The notes under the pieces were generated by a model. It ran no database searches. It saw nothing but the letters and a program-made list of their open reading frames with translations, and was not told the origin of the DNA. DNA of 64,000 nt from Adiantum capillus-veneris (Eukaryota > Streptophyta > Polypodiopsida > Polypodiales > Pteridaceae): positions 10,002,912 through 10,066,911 of the forward strand of contig CM043965.1 in assembly GCA_014529385.2 (NCBI GenBank), read 5' to 3'. Shown in pieces: positions 1 to 11,631 of this stretch (position 1 is its first letter; each line of letters begins with the position of its first letter). The translations under genes and the position numbers were made by a program.

Positions 1-2
1 AA

Positions 3-671
3 AGGTTCAATGGTGAGTTGGTACAAATTCTTTCTAAAGTGACAGAGCACCAAGGAAAGAATTGGGATTTGGAATTGCCTAGTGCATTATGGGCTTACCG
101 TACTTCAGTGAAGACAGGTACAGGGTTTACTCCATTTCATTTGGTGTATGGAAAGGAAGCACTATTGCCTGTGGAGGTAGAGTTGCCTGCGGTCAAGATG
201 TTAGAGAAGTTGCTTGGGCCGCCTAGTGATGCATTCAAAGAGAGGCTCTTGCAGTTACAAGAGGTCCAGTTGGATAGGATGAGCGCATTGGAGCATTATG
301 GGCAGATGCAGGATAAGGCTTTGGCAAAGATAAATGAAAAGGTCAAAAGTAAGGGTATCAAGAAACATGACTTGGTTTTGCGCTACAACAGTAAGCTGGA
401 CAACACCTTCCAAAAGAAGTTTCAAATTAAGTGGGAAGGCCCTTTCAAGGTAGTAGAGTGTTTTCCAAATGGCACATATCAGCTGGCTAACCTGGATGGT
501 ATTCTACATAAGTCAAGGGTAAATGGGTTGCGTCTTAAGTTGTATCATGCCAGGTTGATGATGGTGGAGCAAGATGAGTTTTCTGAAGAGCGAGTGATGT
601 CTGTGAGGGATGAGGAGACCTGTGATGCGGCGAGTCTCATATCTCTCTTTGCTGCTGCTGATCATGAATGA
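3..671 (+). CDS. Ty3/gypsy integrase C-terminal part (partial)
   Basis: The frame is open from base 3 and continues upstream of the window, so the true start is not here. Near the start is the post-catalytic integrase block typical of plant Ty3/gypsy elements (ALWAYRTSVKTGTGFTPFHL, then LVYGKEALLPVEVE). A basic stretch follows, and then a GPY/F-like module (KWEGPFKVVE...GTYQLANLDG) at about residues 137-161. The catalytic D,D,E residues would lie upstream. An acidic tail follows and no chromodomain is visible. In the family this protein inserts element cDNA into nuclear DNA. A purine-rich tract and a TG-starting LTR follow within 30 bases, so this is the last coding part of an element whose body is outside the window. 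Confidence 0.75.
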   Translation, partial: RFNGELVQILSKVTEHQGKNWDLELPSALWAYRTSVKTGTGFTPFHLVYGKEALLPVEVELPAVKMLEKLLGPPSDAFKERLLQLQEVQLDRMSALEHYGQMQDKALAKINEKVKSKGIKKHDLVLRYNSKLDNTFQKKFQIKWEGPFKVVECFPNGTYQLANLDGILHKSRVNGLRLKLYHARLMMVEQDEFSEERVMSVRDEETCDAASLISLFAAADHE

Positions 672-680
672 TCTAGCAGG

Positions 681-698
681 CTAGGGGGTGGGCAAATT
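681..698 (+). other. polypurine tract of the left-edge Ty3/gypsy element
   Basis: Purine-rich sequence CTAGGGGGTGGGCAAATTA lies between the integrase stop and a TG dinucleotide that starts a long non-coding block. This is the expected place for the plus-strand primer next to a 3' LTR. Confidence 0.5.
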
Positions 699-699
699 A

Positions 700-1990
700 T
701 GTCAGGAGTTTTTTGGAGCAAGGGATTGCGCATATGTACATACACATGCATGGTGCATCAAATAAAGAATTTCCCATTTTCCTTAGCTAGGTGGTTATGT
801 GGGGTGGGGCCCACATGTGTACAGGTAGGACAGCATGCACATAGTGCAACGATTTTCACTATTATTAGTACTAGTGTGTTTTTTCTACAATAAAGTGAAG
901 TTGGTAGCGCGGAAAACTTCTCGAGGAAGCTATCCGCGGGCCGACGACGTGAGGTCAGCAGGTGCATCAGATGGCATCTATTGGCGTCAGGAGGGCGAAC
1001 GAGGTCAATATTTTCACGCAGATGAGGACGGACACAACGTGGGTGTTTGCTTGTGAGAATTATGCAGAAAGGTCATCATTAGGACCACTTTTTGGGGCCA
1101 CTTCACGTGGTGACGGGACGCATTATTGGAAAAAAGTTGAGTGCCAGGTGTGCGGATGATGCAAAAAAGGTGACAACTATGCACTACGAGGTCAGTTTTT
1201 GGCCTGTTCGGGGTCCGTTTGAGGTCATCTAAAAGGCCAAGGGTGCCCAACTAATAAATCTAAGTGTGGGAACTGAAAAAACTGAGAGAAGACCAGAAAA
1301 AATGTGGAGAAGAGAGGAGGAACAGCCGCAGGTGTGTTTTTGCTTATTTTGGAGCCTGTTTTGGCCGTAAACTACTCATCCGATGTCGGATTTGAGCACT
1401 TTGACATTGTAGACTGGGGTTTTGGGCCGTTCCGGACGCGATGGCGCTGTCCATTTTGCCAAATTCCTCACTCTTTTTCTGCTGTTTTTCTGTGTAATCT
1501 TCTCCGGTGAGTGAAGCTTCTTCTCCAATTTGTGATTGTATCTGGTATCTTTTACCCATATTGTGTGAGCTGTTTGCCCCATTGGTGTTGGCCCAAGCTC
1601 ATTTGTATCTAAACATCAGAAATTCTCCTCTTTTGAGCTGAGTTTTTTGGGTGTGTGTGTGTGTGTGTGTGTGTGTGGAGTGGACAAGTGGATAGTTTCT
1701 CTCCTCTCACTCCAGAGGTGTGTTCCCCGTCTCGGCCAGGTGTGTTGTCTAAGCCGAGTGGTGCCCCATAGTGTGTGTGTGTATCTTTCCAAGAGTGTGT
1801 GTCGGGTCGTTATAGAGGCGCTGTGTGTGTTTTCATCCCGCTCACAACGTGTGCTATGTTATATATACTTTAGTGAACTCCCAGGTCAAAGGCCTCATAA
1901 ATCCTGTGCACTAAACATTCAGCACCAAAAATTGACCAAACAAGGAGCCAATTTTTACTTCCTCGTGTCCACCTCGTGTTCTTGGGAATG
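700..1990 (+). repeat. putative 3' LTR, right end undefined
   Basis: The block begins TGTCAGGAG directly after the purine tract and has no coding capacity. It contains a GT microsatellite and a TATA-like GTTATATATAC near 1858. The partner LTR is outside the window and I found no certain terminal CA, so the right boundary is a guess based on the change to AT-rich sequence near 2 kb. Confidence 0.35.
1650..1677. repeat. (GT)n microsatellite
   Basis: About 14 uninterrupted GT units inside the putative LTR. Confidence 0.95.
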
Positions 1991-1999
1991 TTTTGGTTA

Positions 2000-2978
2000 A
2001 GCCATTTCGTTGGTATTTGAAACCACATGTGACCCCTATTGTTATAGTATCCAACCAAAGGTTTCTTGATTAGCAGTTTACATAGGCTCGATTGGTACAT
2101 ATCTTCTATGTTGACAATGCATGTATCTATAATTTATGTTTACACTTTCTCTATCCAAATGAGCTACATAGTAAAAATCAAATCCGCAACTTAACAATTA
2201 AGTTCACAAGGTAATAGCTACTGGTATCATCTTTAGCAATACCAAAGAAATAGCTACCAATAGCTCATGAATAGGGATATTTAAGAAGATTTGATACCAA
2301 AAACTTGTCAACACTACGTGGAAACTCAAATGATTTACAATATATGTATGATGAAACACGAGTCAATAATAAGTCACCCTTATACATCGACACCTTCATC
2401 TCAAGTTGTCATTCCTCTAAGTCAAGCTTGGCATAGGCATAGTATGTAAGCAATAACATGTTGGAAAGCAAGAATTTAGCTTTCTCAACTTGTGAAATGT
2501 TGCTAATGATATATACTCAGTATCCCCAAATGAGGACATCTTGACAAAGGTTATGATTCACTTTTATAAGAATAACCATTAATGATTAAAGTGAAATCAA
2601 AATATTGCTTGAATTTTTTATTAAGACTTGAGACTTGAAACATCTTACAGGAAAATCAAAATATCCATAAAGTTCAACAATAATTCTCAAATCTGTATAA
2701 AACTCTAGTAATCAAAATTAAATACTCTCACTCAATGCGACACCATTTAGCAAAAAAGCACATTTATATTGCATTTATAGAGGAATCTAGCCTCATGAAA
2801 ATAATTACAAACGAGACAATGTTGTTGTTATTAGGCTTCTCTTACAAGTATTTGTCTTGCTCATCTAGAGATTCATATACACTTGAGTATTTGTGTGTCT
2901 ATGACACTAGGGAAGATAATAGTACTATATGGATGGCTTTTCTAAGAGCTCCTAGAGAGTACCTATTGATTCAAGATT
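2000..2978. other. AT-rich interval with no recognised gene
   Basis: The only longer open frame (from about 2735, plus strand) has no recognisable domain or codon pattern. I see no RNA gene, LTR boundary or tandem array here. Confidence 0.5.
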
Positions 2979-3607
2979 CTACAAAAATTCTACTATTCTT
3001 ATCAAATCCTTTAACATCGTAGTGAAAGGTTCCTCATGGAACAAAAATAGAGTGATTTCCATCTCTGCACATGGTTGCTTGCTCATGTCCTTTGAAAAGA
3101 AGTTGACTCTGTAAGTAAACAACAGATTATATGAGCACAAAGTTATAAAGTGCAAAATGATAATCTAATGACAACTATATAAAGAATAAATTATAATAAA
3201 AATCTTTGATGACTCTCCATAGATAATTCAACTTACTTGCATTGTGAGACTCAATCACATGCTACACAACTATAGATGGCGCACCAAAGCCATCAACAAA
3301 ATAGCACCACTCAGTGTTATGAGGTATGAAGCCTAAACATTGAAATCCATAAAGAGGTTTATTCTCTCCAGCATGATAAACTTAAAGATGGAGATGATGT
3401 TAAGCTCTGAATGTAAACTACAAGGGTAGTTTTCTTGCCATTTTATCTTTATGTTGGAGATGAACCCTGCAATGCCCACACACTATTCACACCTCCTATT
3501 GTTGTGGTATACAAGTCATGTGAGCTCATACTTTTGCCATCTTCGGGAGTAGAGGTTTCCATGTAGTGTGAGTGAATAAAATTAGAAGGAGTAGAATCTT
3601 GTTTCAT
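2979..3607 (-). pseudogene. possible decayed spliced gene fragment, unrecognised
   Basis: Three protein-like stretches lie in order on the minus strand. A 52-codon frame starts with ATG at 3607 and stops at 3449. A stretch at about 3350-3237 includes GFIPHNTEWCYFVDGFGAPS and has one in-frame TAG. A 42-codon stretch lies at 3106-2979. The last two are separated by a candidate 130-base intron with a GTAAGT donor at 3236 and a TTACAGAG acceptor near 3109-3107. If the second AG is used, the frame continues across the junction. I recognise no family. It could be a captured host-gene piece, an old retroelement or chance. Confidence 0.22.
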
Positions 3608-3609
3608 GG

Positions 3610-4284
3610 TGTAATGGAGGACGTGAGAGAAGGAAGAGGAGCTATCTTGGTGTGAAACTATGTGGTGGGCAAGGGAAAGAGATGGGGGAGGACCTTGCTT
3701 GGTGCTACAATGGGGGTGGGAGAAAGCTAGCAGAGAGATAGTGTTAGACTATAGGGGGTGCATGTGGTTGTTGCAGCAATGGAGAGCTTAGAAAAGAGTT
3801 TGTGAGAGAGAAAATCACTTTTTAGCTATAAAATAGGTTTGGAAAGACTTTGGAGGGTGGAAAATGATATTTTGAACCTTTTCGAAAAAATTCATTTTTT
3901 TGGATTTTTTAGTGCACGTTTTTTACTTTTGGAGGTCAAAAATACTTTTTGGACCATGAAATAAGTTTAGGGACCTTTTAAAGAGGGAAAACTTGAATTT
4001 GATTTTTTCTTAAATTTGAATTTTTTAGTGTATTTTTAAATCCATACCAAAAAGTGGCAGAAAAAAGGTCAAAGTGGTCTCCCCCTCCCCCCCCCCCAAA
4101 TCCCTTTCCCCTAGCCACCTCCCTTACCTTCTCACTAGGTAAGAGGCAATTAAGAGGTGTAAGGCTACCTTGTCCCCCTACTTTTTTGAGGGTATAGAGT
4201 GTGTCCACCACCTTCTTCCTATTGGTTGGCCTCTAATTAACCTTAATCCCAAAGGGCCCCTAGAGGGTTCATATTTTTCCTAAT
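3610..4284. other. no gene seen; homopolymer-rich spacer
   Basis: Purine- and T-rich sequence with a C-rich run at 4081-4097 (one T inside). Homology to the chromovirus family starts abruptly near 4285, so that is a truncation breakpoint. Confidence 0.5.
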
Positions 4285-6485
4285 GACATGCGGTATGTAC
4301 CATCTTTCGTGTGCACTAAAAGGACTGGAGACCAAAAGGGAGAGGAGCTAGGCCTCATCATCCCTTTGTCTACCAATTCTTGTACTTGCCTCATAATCTC
4401 CTCTTGTTGAGCTTGGGAAACTCGATAAGGAGGCTTGTTAGGCGGTGAGCTTCTTGATAGGAGCTCAATTTGATGGTCATCATCTCCTCGGTTTGGAGGT
4501 AAGTCCATAGGGATATCATCGATGAACACATCTTGGAATCCTTTTAGAAAGTTAGACAAGTCTAACTCTTCTTGATTCCTACCCTTTTCATTTGATAAAC
4601 CATTAGCATCATTAGTGGATTCTTTGACAAAAATCATGTATACAGAAATCGAGCTTTTCATTGACTTATCAAAAGCTGGTGAATTTACAAGTGGCATAGT
4701 ACGACCAGACTCATTACCATCTATATACATGTTATTTCCCCTGTAGGTGAAGTAGATTCTTCTTCAGGGAACTTCATGTTGGCAGCCATGAGATCAAACC
4801 ATGGTGCCCCTAGGATAGCATCCTCATGTTGGAGAGGAGAGATGAAAAAGTCTTCTTTGTCGACATAGCTTTGGACATAAAGCCTCAAATTCCCAATCAA
4901 GGGAGTAATAGAGTCTTGTTATCCCTTGAATTCTGTGTTAGCCCCGCCGTTACAATATCTCCCATCTCGAAAGCTTGAATGCCCAAATTGGTGGCCAACT
5001 TCGTTGATATGAAGTTGTGAGTGGAGCCAGGGTCAAACAAGATGAAGGAATCATGCTTCCTTACCTTTCCCCAAGCATAGGAGAGAGATGATCCTTTGCA
5101 ATGAGCATCCTCTTTTGGAGCTTTGATGGTGGAAGCCCTAGGAGTCTCATTGCAAGCATTTTTATTGGGGCAAGAATGATAGCCATGTACTTGCTCCCCA
5201 CACTTAAAACACTTATGGTCCTTGTGAAAAGCTTCAAGCTCTTCATGAGAGAGTTTGTTTTTACCTTTGTAAACTCCCTTCTCCTTGGACCTATTGTGGT
5301 TGTTGTAGGAAGTGCCTTGGGAAGAATTTTGGACATTGGTTTTCCCCTTTGTGTCATTTTTGTTTTTGTTTTCCATGGGTTTGACATTCCGTCTAGCCCC
5401 TTGTTGGAAATTGATGCGGGAAGCAACCATGGTGTGGTGGATTACTTCGGTGATAGAACGAGGCCGTTGGAAGTTGACATACTCAACCATTTCTTCAGAT
5501 AATCCCGCACAAAATTGTTTCTTTTGCTCGGCGAAGTCTATCTTTTGGAAGACAATAGCCTTGAGATGTACATCCCACAACTTGTCCACATATTTGTGAA
5601 TAGACTCATGTGAGAGAAGCTTCAAACTGCGCCATTCGGTAAGTACTTTGTCCGTTGCATAGCTTGCAAAGGAATTGATTTATGATGGAAACTAATAGAG
5701 TTTTCCATGTCTTTTGGGCTTCATCGTTGCCACGAAGGCTAGCCCACCATTGACGAGCCAATTTTTAGAAGTGCATAGCTACATGGCATAGCATGGAGGA
5801 CTCCCTAAAGCCCTCGTTTCCAAAGGTCGCATCAAATTGTTGGATGAAGGCCAATACTTTATAGGTGGCACCAAGGTGAGAAAAGAGATAGTCTTTCCTC
5901 CCTCTTTGAACTTCTTGAGATTTTGTGATCTTTGCCATGCAGGGTATGATTTGCAATGTCCTCCCCTCTTGTGTTCTCTAGGAGAATAGCCGTAGCTTTC
6001 ATCTGGAGAGGAGGAAGGTGAAAAAGAAGGAGAAGAGGGTGACCTCTTTCTTGAACTTTTCTTCCTTTTTTTCCTCTCTTCACTTTTGGAGTGACGAGGA
6101 GAAGGACTGTGTGTTGACCGTTTCCTCATGGGAGGAGCTTGGCGATCGTCTAGACCACCATCTTCGTGGAGCCACATCTTCAGAGGAACTTAAGGATTCA
6201 TTACTTTCTTGTTCTTTGGATTCTTCCTCTCGTATGGAAGAGAGTCTTCCTTTGGGGGTCTCATCAAGAGGCCTCCTAAGCTCTCTCTCCTCTTGGAGAG
6301 GAAGGAAAATCCCATAAGCACAAAGTTGTTGAGTAACTTTGGCTTGCAAAGTAGGGTTGCCCATAACTTGATGCAACCTAGTAACAACATAATTGATAAA
6401 CATGGGGGCATCATCATTAGCACGTTCATGTACAAAAATCAAAGTTATCAATGTTCATTCTACTCTCTTGGTTATTGTCAACCAT
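4285..6485 (-). pseudogene. element A gag-protease and start of reverse transcriptase, decayed
   Basis: The start ATG at 6485 begins MVDNNQESRM, parallel to the MADNNQES start of element B. The frame then breaks repeatedly. A serine/arginine-rich spacer lies near 6080-5900, the capsid-like Gag region near 5900-5400, and a CCHC knuckle (CFKCGEQVHGYHSCP) near 5120. The protease motif FDPGST, which supplies the catalytic aspartate, follows near 5040. The last segment (4730-4285) carries the RT entry motif QAQQEEIMRQVQELVDKGMM before homology ends. Several frameshifts and stops separate these pieces. Protein from this copy is not expected. Confidence 0.8.
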
Positions 6486-6888
6486 GCTAATTATACTTAT
6501 GTGTTTACTTAGTGTATTCTTTAGCAACTCAAAACCTTAGTTACTACTCCTCTTACCCTTTGAAAATAACTACTTAAGTATCTACACCCAGGGCTCGAGT
6601 TGGTTAATTATAGAGAGTAGTGGGGGGTGGGTCTAACATAGCAAAATTGTTGAGGGATAGCTCCTTTCAAACTTCGTATGGATCAATAATGGTAAAGCCG
6701 AAGGCAAGGCTAAAAATACCCCATTATTAAGGCCAAAGCTCCCAAGGTGTGTACCATATCCCACATAGTGGGCTCAACAAAACCGATAATAGATCCCAAT
6801 CCGGCTTACCCTAATATAATTAACAAAATCAACCATTAATAGGCTACTTAGGGACCTCTCTTCTTAAGCAAGAAAAGAGAAACCAAAT

Positions 6889-6901
6889 GCCCTAATACCA
6901 A
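6889..6901 (-). other. element A primer-binding site (tRNA-iMet type)
   Basis: Read on the minus strand, TTGGTATTAGGGC directly abuts the LTR end. It differs at about two positions from the common plant initiator-Met primer TGGTATCAGAGC. Confidence 0.7.
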
Positions 6902-6994
6902 TGTAATGGAAATGGCCTATGAAATTTGAGAATAGCGGAATTAATAGACTTAGAGTGAGCATTTTTGCGAGATAACTTTGAGAACATGGAGGGC
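6902..6994 (-). repeat. element A 5' LTR, inner fragment
   Basis: The 93 bases start TGTAATGGA on the plus strand, the LTR end shared with element B. The LTR is cut at 6994 by the insertion of B and resumes at 15529. Confidence 0.8.
6990..6994. other. target-site duplication AGGGC (left copy for element B)
   Basis: AGGGC directly precedes the LTR end of B at 6995. The same five bases follow its other end at 15524-15528. Confidence 0.9.
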
Positions 6995-7735
6995 TGTAAT
7001 GGAATTAGCCTTTTAACTTGAGTTGGAGCGGAAAGTAAATAACATATTGAGCATTTCCTTGAGTATTCTTTAGTGTGTAGATGTATAGTGAGAAAGAAAG
7101 TGCTTGGATAGAGAGAGCAACACTTAACACATTACTTCATTAACATGGCATGATCAATACTTGTAAAAGAGAGTGAGAGTTTAGAGAAATTGACACCAAT
7201 AGAGGACCGGATTAGTTGGAGCCGGTCCCCCCTCCAATAGGCATTTGTATTATAGATTCTTCCATGACAAAAGACTTGTTTACAATACAACTGTTTGTGT
7301 TCCTTGAGACCTTGATGAGATGAAGATGGTAAGCTTCACTCACCAAGCATTAGCATAACTACAACAATAAACATGATTAGCATGAACTTGGAAAATGCCC
7401 AGCCTCAATCCCAAGACCTCAAACACCATGAAAGGTGAGGAGAGCTAGCAGGGAGTGAGGAAGAAGAGAGAAGTAGAAGTAGCTCTACTAGAAAGAAATA
7501 ACCCCTTGCACATAATCACTCATAGCTCTTGTAGCATAACTTAGCATAGAGTTAATGGAGAGTAGAGAGATTGATAAGCAAGCATAAGCATTCTCTTGTG
7601 TGGATTTGCATCCATAGCCAAGAGCTTGTGGTAGTAGGCACTCAACTTCTCAGGCTTGGAGAAGGAGATGGAATCCTTGCTTCACAAGAGTGTGTGAAGG
7701 GAAGAATGAAGGAGAGAGAGCTCGTGGGAGGCTCA

Positions 7736-7826
<91 letters not shown>

Positions 7827-8514
7827 TAGGTCGACCCCCTTTCCTAGGGTTCCTTTGAAGCTGATTGGGCCATGTAGCCCTCTAGACAATGAGAGCTGGG
7901 CTCCCTTTGGGGCAAGGTGTGTAGCCTCTAGACAAGTGTCCTTCTTTCCCTTTGTGAGGCTAAGCTAGCACCCCCCTTGCTTAAGCACAGCCCCTGCTTA
8001 AGCACAACCCCTACTTGCTTGAGTAGTGTGTCTCTACACTTGACAAGTGGCCCCTTTCCTTTCATAAGGGTATGGGTCCTTGGTGAGGTGCTCACTTACT
8101 ATCTACCTCCCCCCTTTGTAGGGCTCGCCCCCTCTTTAGTAGCAAGTACTTTGAACTTGGTAAGCAGGCAGCCCCCCTACTTAAGCACAGCCCTAGCTTA
8201 AGCAAGCTGCCCCCTTGCATGCTTGGACTTTAGTGACTAAAGAGTAAAATTTTAAAGACTATGTCTTAAAGCTTTTAACACTTACCTTTGGAGGCTTTAA
8301 TGAAGACAACCCTAAGGTCTTTTGCTCCATTGGTTAACCTTTCTCTTTGATAGACCTTTTCTCATTTGGGCCCCTTTACCATTGGCCCCGCGCTTAAATA
8401 GATCTATAAGCACATCTATATCTTAACCCTTGTTCTCGTTTATTCTCCCACATTAAATGATCAGTTTAATATGAGAAAATTATTTGGGTTGGTCAGATAT
8501 TAGATTTTATGACA
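6995..8514 (-). repeat. element B 3' LTR
   Basis: The minus-strand start is TGTCATAAAATC at 8514 and the end is ...TCCATTACA at 6995. It matches 14031-15523 closely. The main difference is the length of the GA microsatellite. Confidence 0.92.
7739..7821. repeat. (GA)n microsatellite in B 3' LTR
   Basis: About 41 GA units. The sister LTR has about 28 units at 14778-14834, so the array has changed length since insertion. Confidence 0.95.
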
Positions 8515-8530
8515 TTACCTCTCTCTTGAA
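8515..8530 (-). other. element B polypurine tract
   Basis: Minus strand TTTCAAGAGAGAGGTAA lies immediately before the 3' LTR start TGTCATAAAATC. Confidence 0.7.
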
Positions 8531-8873
8531 ATCATAGCCATCCTCGACTATGAGGTAGAAGAGATAAAGCCTTAGTCATTAGTCAATTTTACTTAGTGGG
8601 TAGAGGATCCCTTTTTACCCCACGACATCTTTCAAAGATAGATGACTAATCCATTTGGTGCTTGGGAGACGTAGCTGCTGCAAGCATGTCTGCTGTTTAG
8701 TCCATTTCATTCTCCCAAAGTAGAGTGACAAATTCTACTTGGTGTTTGAGAGACGTCGTCATCACAAACATGATTCTAAGCATGCATAGTAGTTAATTTT
8801 GTGCACAATTTAAAAGAGAACTAGTCTTATAAGACAAAAACATGAGTCATTTAAAAGAAATTTGTACATTTGC

Positions 8874-9209
8874 TTACTCTAATGTAGCATTGTAAGCATT
8901 GACAAGGTTCATACTATCTTGAAGCTGTATTCCTTGCATCCATCTAGCATCTTCAAAAGGATAATTTTTGAACTTAATAAGATACCGTCGGATAATCTTA
9001 CCATGTCGTAGTACCTTATCTTCATGTCAAAGGACAGCTTCGGGTTGTAGCACCTCTTCTTGGTCTTCAACTTCGGGAGGGTCTTCAATAATTGGTTCAG
9101 TTGATGGCTCTCCTTTGTAGGGCTTAAGTAGGCTTACATGAAAGGCATTGTGTATGAGCCAATGGTTGGGAAATTTGAGTTGATAAGCCGTCTCATTGAT
9201 GGGCTTCAA
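8874..9209 (-). pseudogene. element B integrase C-terminal module and chromodomain
   Basis: The upstream part holds the GPY/F-proximal block (NETAYQLKF...HNAFHVSLLKPYKG), which usually precedes a chromodomain. After an in-frame TGA near 9026 the frame resumes with HEDKVLRHGKIIRRYLIKF, KNYPFEDARW and a closing TAA at 8874. This is the three-strand plus helix pattern of retrotransposon chromodomains. In chromoviruses this domain is thought to steer integration by binding histone marks. The TGA could come from CGA by C-to-T change. It would remove the chromodomain from the protein. Confidence 0.8.
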
Positions 9210-9287
9210 AATTTGGAAAGGACCATAGTATCTTTTTGGTAGTTTAGCATAATACTTTTGATGGCCTGTAGGATTTTTTCCCGTCGT

Positions 9288-9992
9288 TTACCTTAATCGA
9301 GCCTTAGGAAACTTGAGTAAGACCCAATCATTTTCTTTGAACATTAAGGCTCTTCTGTGCTTATCAGCAGTAGCTTTTTGCCTTTGTTGAGAGATGGATA
9401 TAGCCTCCTTAATCTTTTGAAAAGATTCTTGTAGGTCACGGCTATACTCATCGACGACGAAGATCTTCCCATGTACTTTGAGTAGCAAGGGACTTTTAGG
9501 GCTTCCCTGAATGATCTCAAAAGGTGCTTTTCCCGTAGAAGTATGTACAGTATTATTGTAGGCATACTCTACAAGAGGTAAGTACTTTTCCCATTGTGAG
9601 CATTGATCTACTTCTGTAACATAAGTCTTTAGTAGATTGAGTATCGTAAGATTGGCTATCTCACTTTGGCCATCCGTTTGTGGGTGATAGGCCGAAGAGA
9701 AATTCAATCTTGTTCTTAGATTTTCAAAGAGACCTTTCCAGAAATTACTGGTCATTCTAGGATCTCTATCTGACACGATGGATGTGGGTAATCCATGGTG
9801 CTTGAAAATCTGAGATATGAAGAGAGTTGCCATTTGATGTGCCTTAATAGTCTTTTTGACATGAATAAAATGTGCTTGCTTGCTAAACCTGTCAACTATT
9901 GTCCATATTCCTATATTCCCATGGATAGACTTGGGTAATCCAAAGATGAAATCCATGGATATACTCTTCCATGGTGAATTTGGAATAGGCAA
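9288..9992 (-). pseudogene. element B integrase catalytic core
   Basis: An open frame of about 234 residues covers the integrase core. The three acidic residues are visible: D in SMDFIFGLP, D in VSDRDPRMTS and E in GQSEIANLT, with the usual HPQTDGQ block just before the last. AYNNTVHTSTGKAPFEI follows. The core overlaps the RNase H/zinc-finger frame (9892-10731) in another phase, so a frameshift near 9990 separates the core from its N-terminal zinc finger. A second break near 9290-9250 separates it from the GPY/F region. The catalytic residues themselves are intact. Confidence 0.85.
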
Positions 9993-10731
9993 TGGCTGGA
10001 GTAATCCAGGTTGCTTCCCTCTTTTGGCATACTACACATTTTGAAACATACTCTTGTATGTCCACTTTCATGGTAGGCCAATAAAAGTACGTCTCTACTC
10101 CTCGGAGAGTAGGTTGAATACCTCTATGCCCCGCGTATGGAGGAGCATGGGATTCATGCATAAATTTCTCTCGAAGGGAATGGGTAACACATAGCCTATT
10201 GCCGTGGAGAAGATAACCACCCTGCAAGGTGAATGGTTCCTCTTTCTTCCCCAAAGCAAGGGCTGACATTATGTCTCTAAAGTCAGAGTCATTAGCATAC
10301 TCATCTATCATAGTGGATAGATCATTGTGAGTATCTATAGACACCGCATTAACTTTGGGTCGTCGTGAAAGTGCATCGGCCACTTGATTGTGCTTACCAG
10401 CTATGTGAGCAATATGGAAATTAAATTGCGAAAGAAAATTTTCCCACCTCATTTGTTTGTCGGTAAGCTTGGTTTGCGTCATGAAATACTTGAGACTTTG
10501 GTGGACGGTTCGTAGGATAAATGGAGTCCCCAATAGGTAGTGCTTCCATGTGTCTAGGGCATGTAGAACAACTAAAAGCTCTTTCTCATAAATGCCCAAG
10601 ACTCGTTCATCAATATTGAGCCTTCGGCTCTCATATGCTATGGCATGCCCTTCTTGAAGCAAAACAGCTCCAAGGCAATCACCACAAGCATCACATTGGA
10701 CCTCAAATGGCTTTGAGAGATCCGGAAGCAC
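9892..10731 (-). pseudogene. element B RNase H and integrase zinc finger
   Basis: The start has the RNase H strand FEVQCDACGDCLGAVLLQEG, then YEKELLVVLHAL and, at the end of RNase H, KHNQVADALSR. The usual TDHQSL block reads TVHQSL, so one metal-binding aspartate is replaced by valine. The integrase H-H-C-C finger follows (HESHAPPYAGHRG...CVVCQKREA). After that the frame departs from the integrase core. Upstream, an in-frame TAG at 10756-10758 separates this segment from reverse transcriptase. Confidence 0.85.
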
Positions 10732-10755
10732 GAGGACTGGTTGGAAAGTAAGCTT

Positions 10756-11631
10756 CTATTTGAGATTTTCAAAAGCATTTTGCTCCTTAGCAGTCCATAC
10801 AAACTTAACGTTCTTCTCAGTTAAGTCGTGTAGTGGTCCTGCTACTTGAGAGAATTTTGCTATGAAGCGTCTATAGTATGCACACATACCAACAAAGCGT
10901 CTTAGCTCATGTAGATTTCTTGGGTTAGGCCATGCTTTTATTACCTCTAACTTTGATGGATCCATTTGGATACCATCTTTAGAGATAATATGACCTAGGT
11001 ATTGAATCTCTTGAAGGAAGAATTCGCTTTTCTTTTGGTTGAGAAAAAGCTTGTTCTCCCTCAATGCTTGAAAAATCACTTGGAGATGTTGCTTATGTTC
11101 CTCCAAAGACTTGGAGTAGATGATGATATCAAAGAACACTACAGTGAATTTGCGGTATGGTCTAAAATTTTTCTCTATCAAACGATTAAACATAGGTGGT
11201 GCATTAGTCAAGCCAAAAGGCATGACTAGATATTCATAAAGACCAAACGTTGTGCGAAACGCGGTCTTTAAGATATCTTCATCCACTATCCTTATTTGAT
11301 GATAGCCACTCTTAAGGTCAATCCTACTGAAGTAGGTAGAGCATTGTAGCTTATCAAACAGATCTTCTACCCGAGGTACAGGAAATTTGTTTTTGATAGT
11401 GATATGGTTTAGTGCTCGATAGTCCACACACATATGGTATGTACCATCTTTGTTTTGTACTAAAAGGACTGGAGAACAAAAGGGAGAGGAACTAGGCCTC
11501 ACCATCCCTTTGTCTACCAGCTCTTGTACTTGCCTCATGATCTCCTCTTGTTGAGCTTGTGAGACTCGATAAGGAGGCTTGTTAGGTGGTGAGCTTCCAG
11601 GAAGGAGCTCAATGCGATGATCATCATCCCC
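10756..11631 (-). pseudogene. element B reverse transcriptase
   Basis: Clear Ty3-type RT blocks are present: RPSSSPFCSPVLLVQNKDGT, CVDYRALN, FPVPRVEDLF, YFSRIDLKSGYHQIRI, LVMPFGLTNAP and YLGHIISKDGI. The catalytic box normally reads F/Y-x-DD; here it is VVFFDIIIYS, one residue shorter, with only one of the two aspartates. Polymerase activity is therefore not expected. The frame is joined to Gag-protease through an in-frame TGA at 11632-11634, where relative A has an arginine codon. A TAG closes it at 10756. Confidence 0.9.

Noticed and set aside
2735-3022. 95-codon plus-strand frame
   Set aside because: No domain or conserved pattern; it overlaps the more coherent minus-strand stretches.
7571-7968. 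Long open frames on both strands reading RERERE or SLSLSL (also at 14.6-14.9 kb)
   Set aside because: They are translations of a GA microsatellite inside an LTR; open in all phases by composition, not genes.
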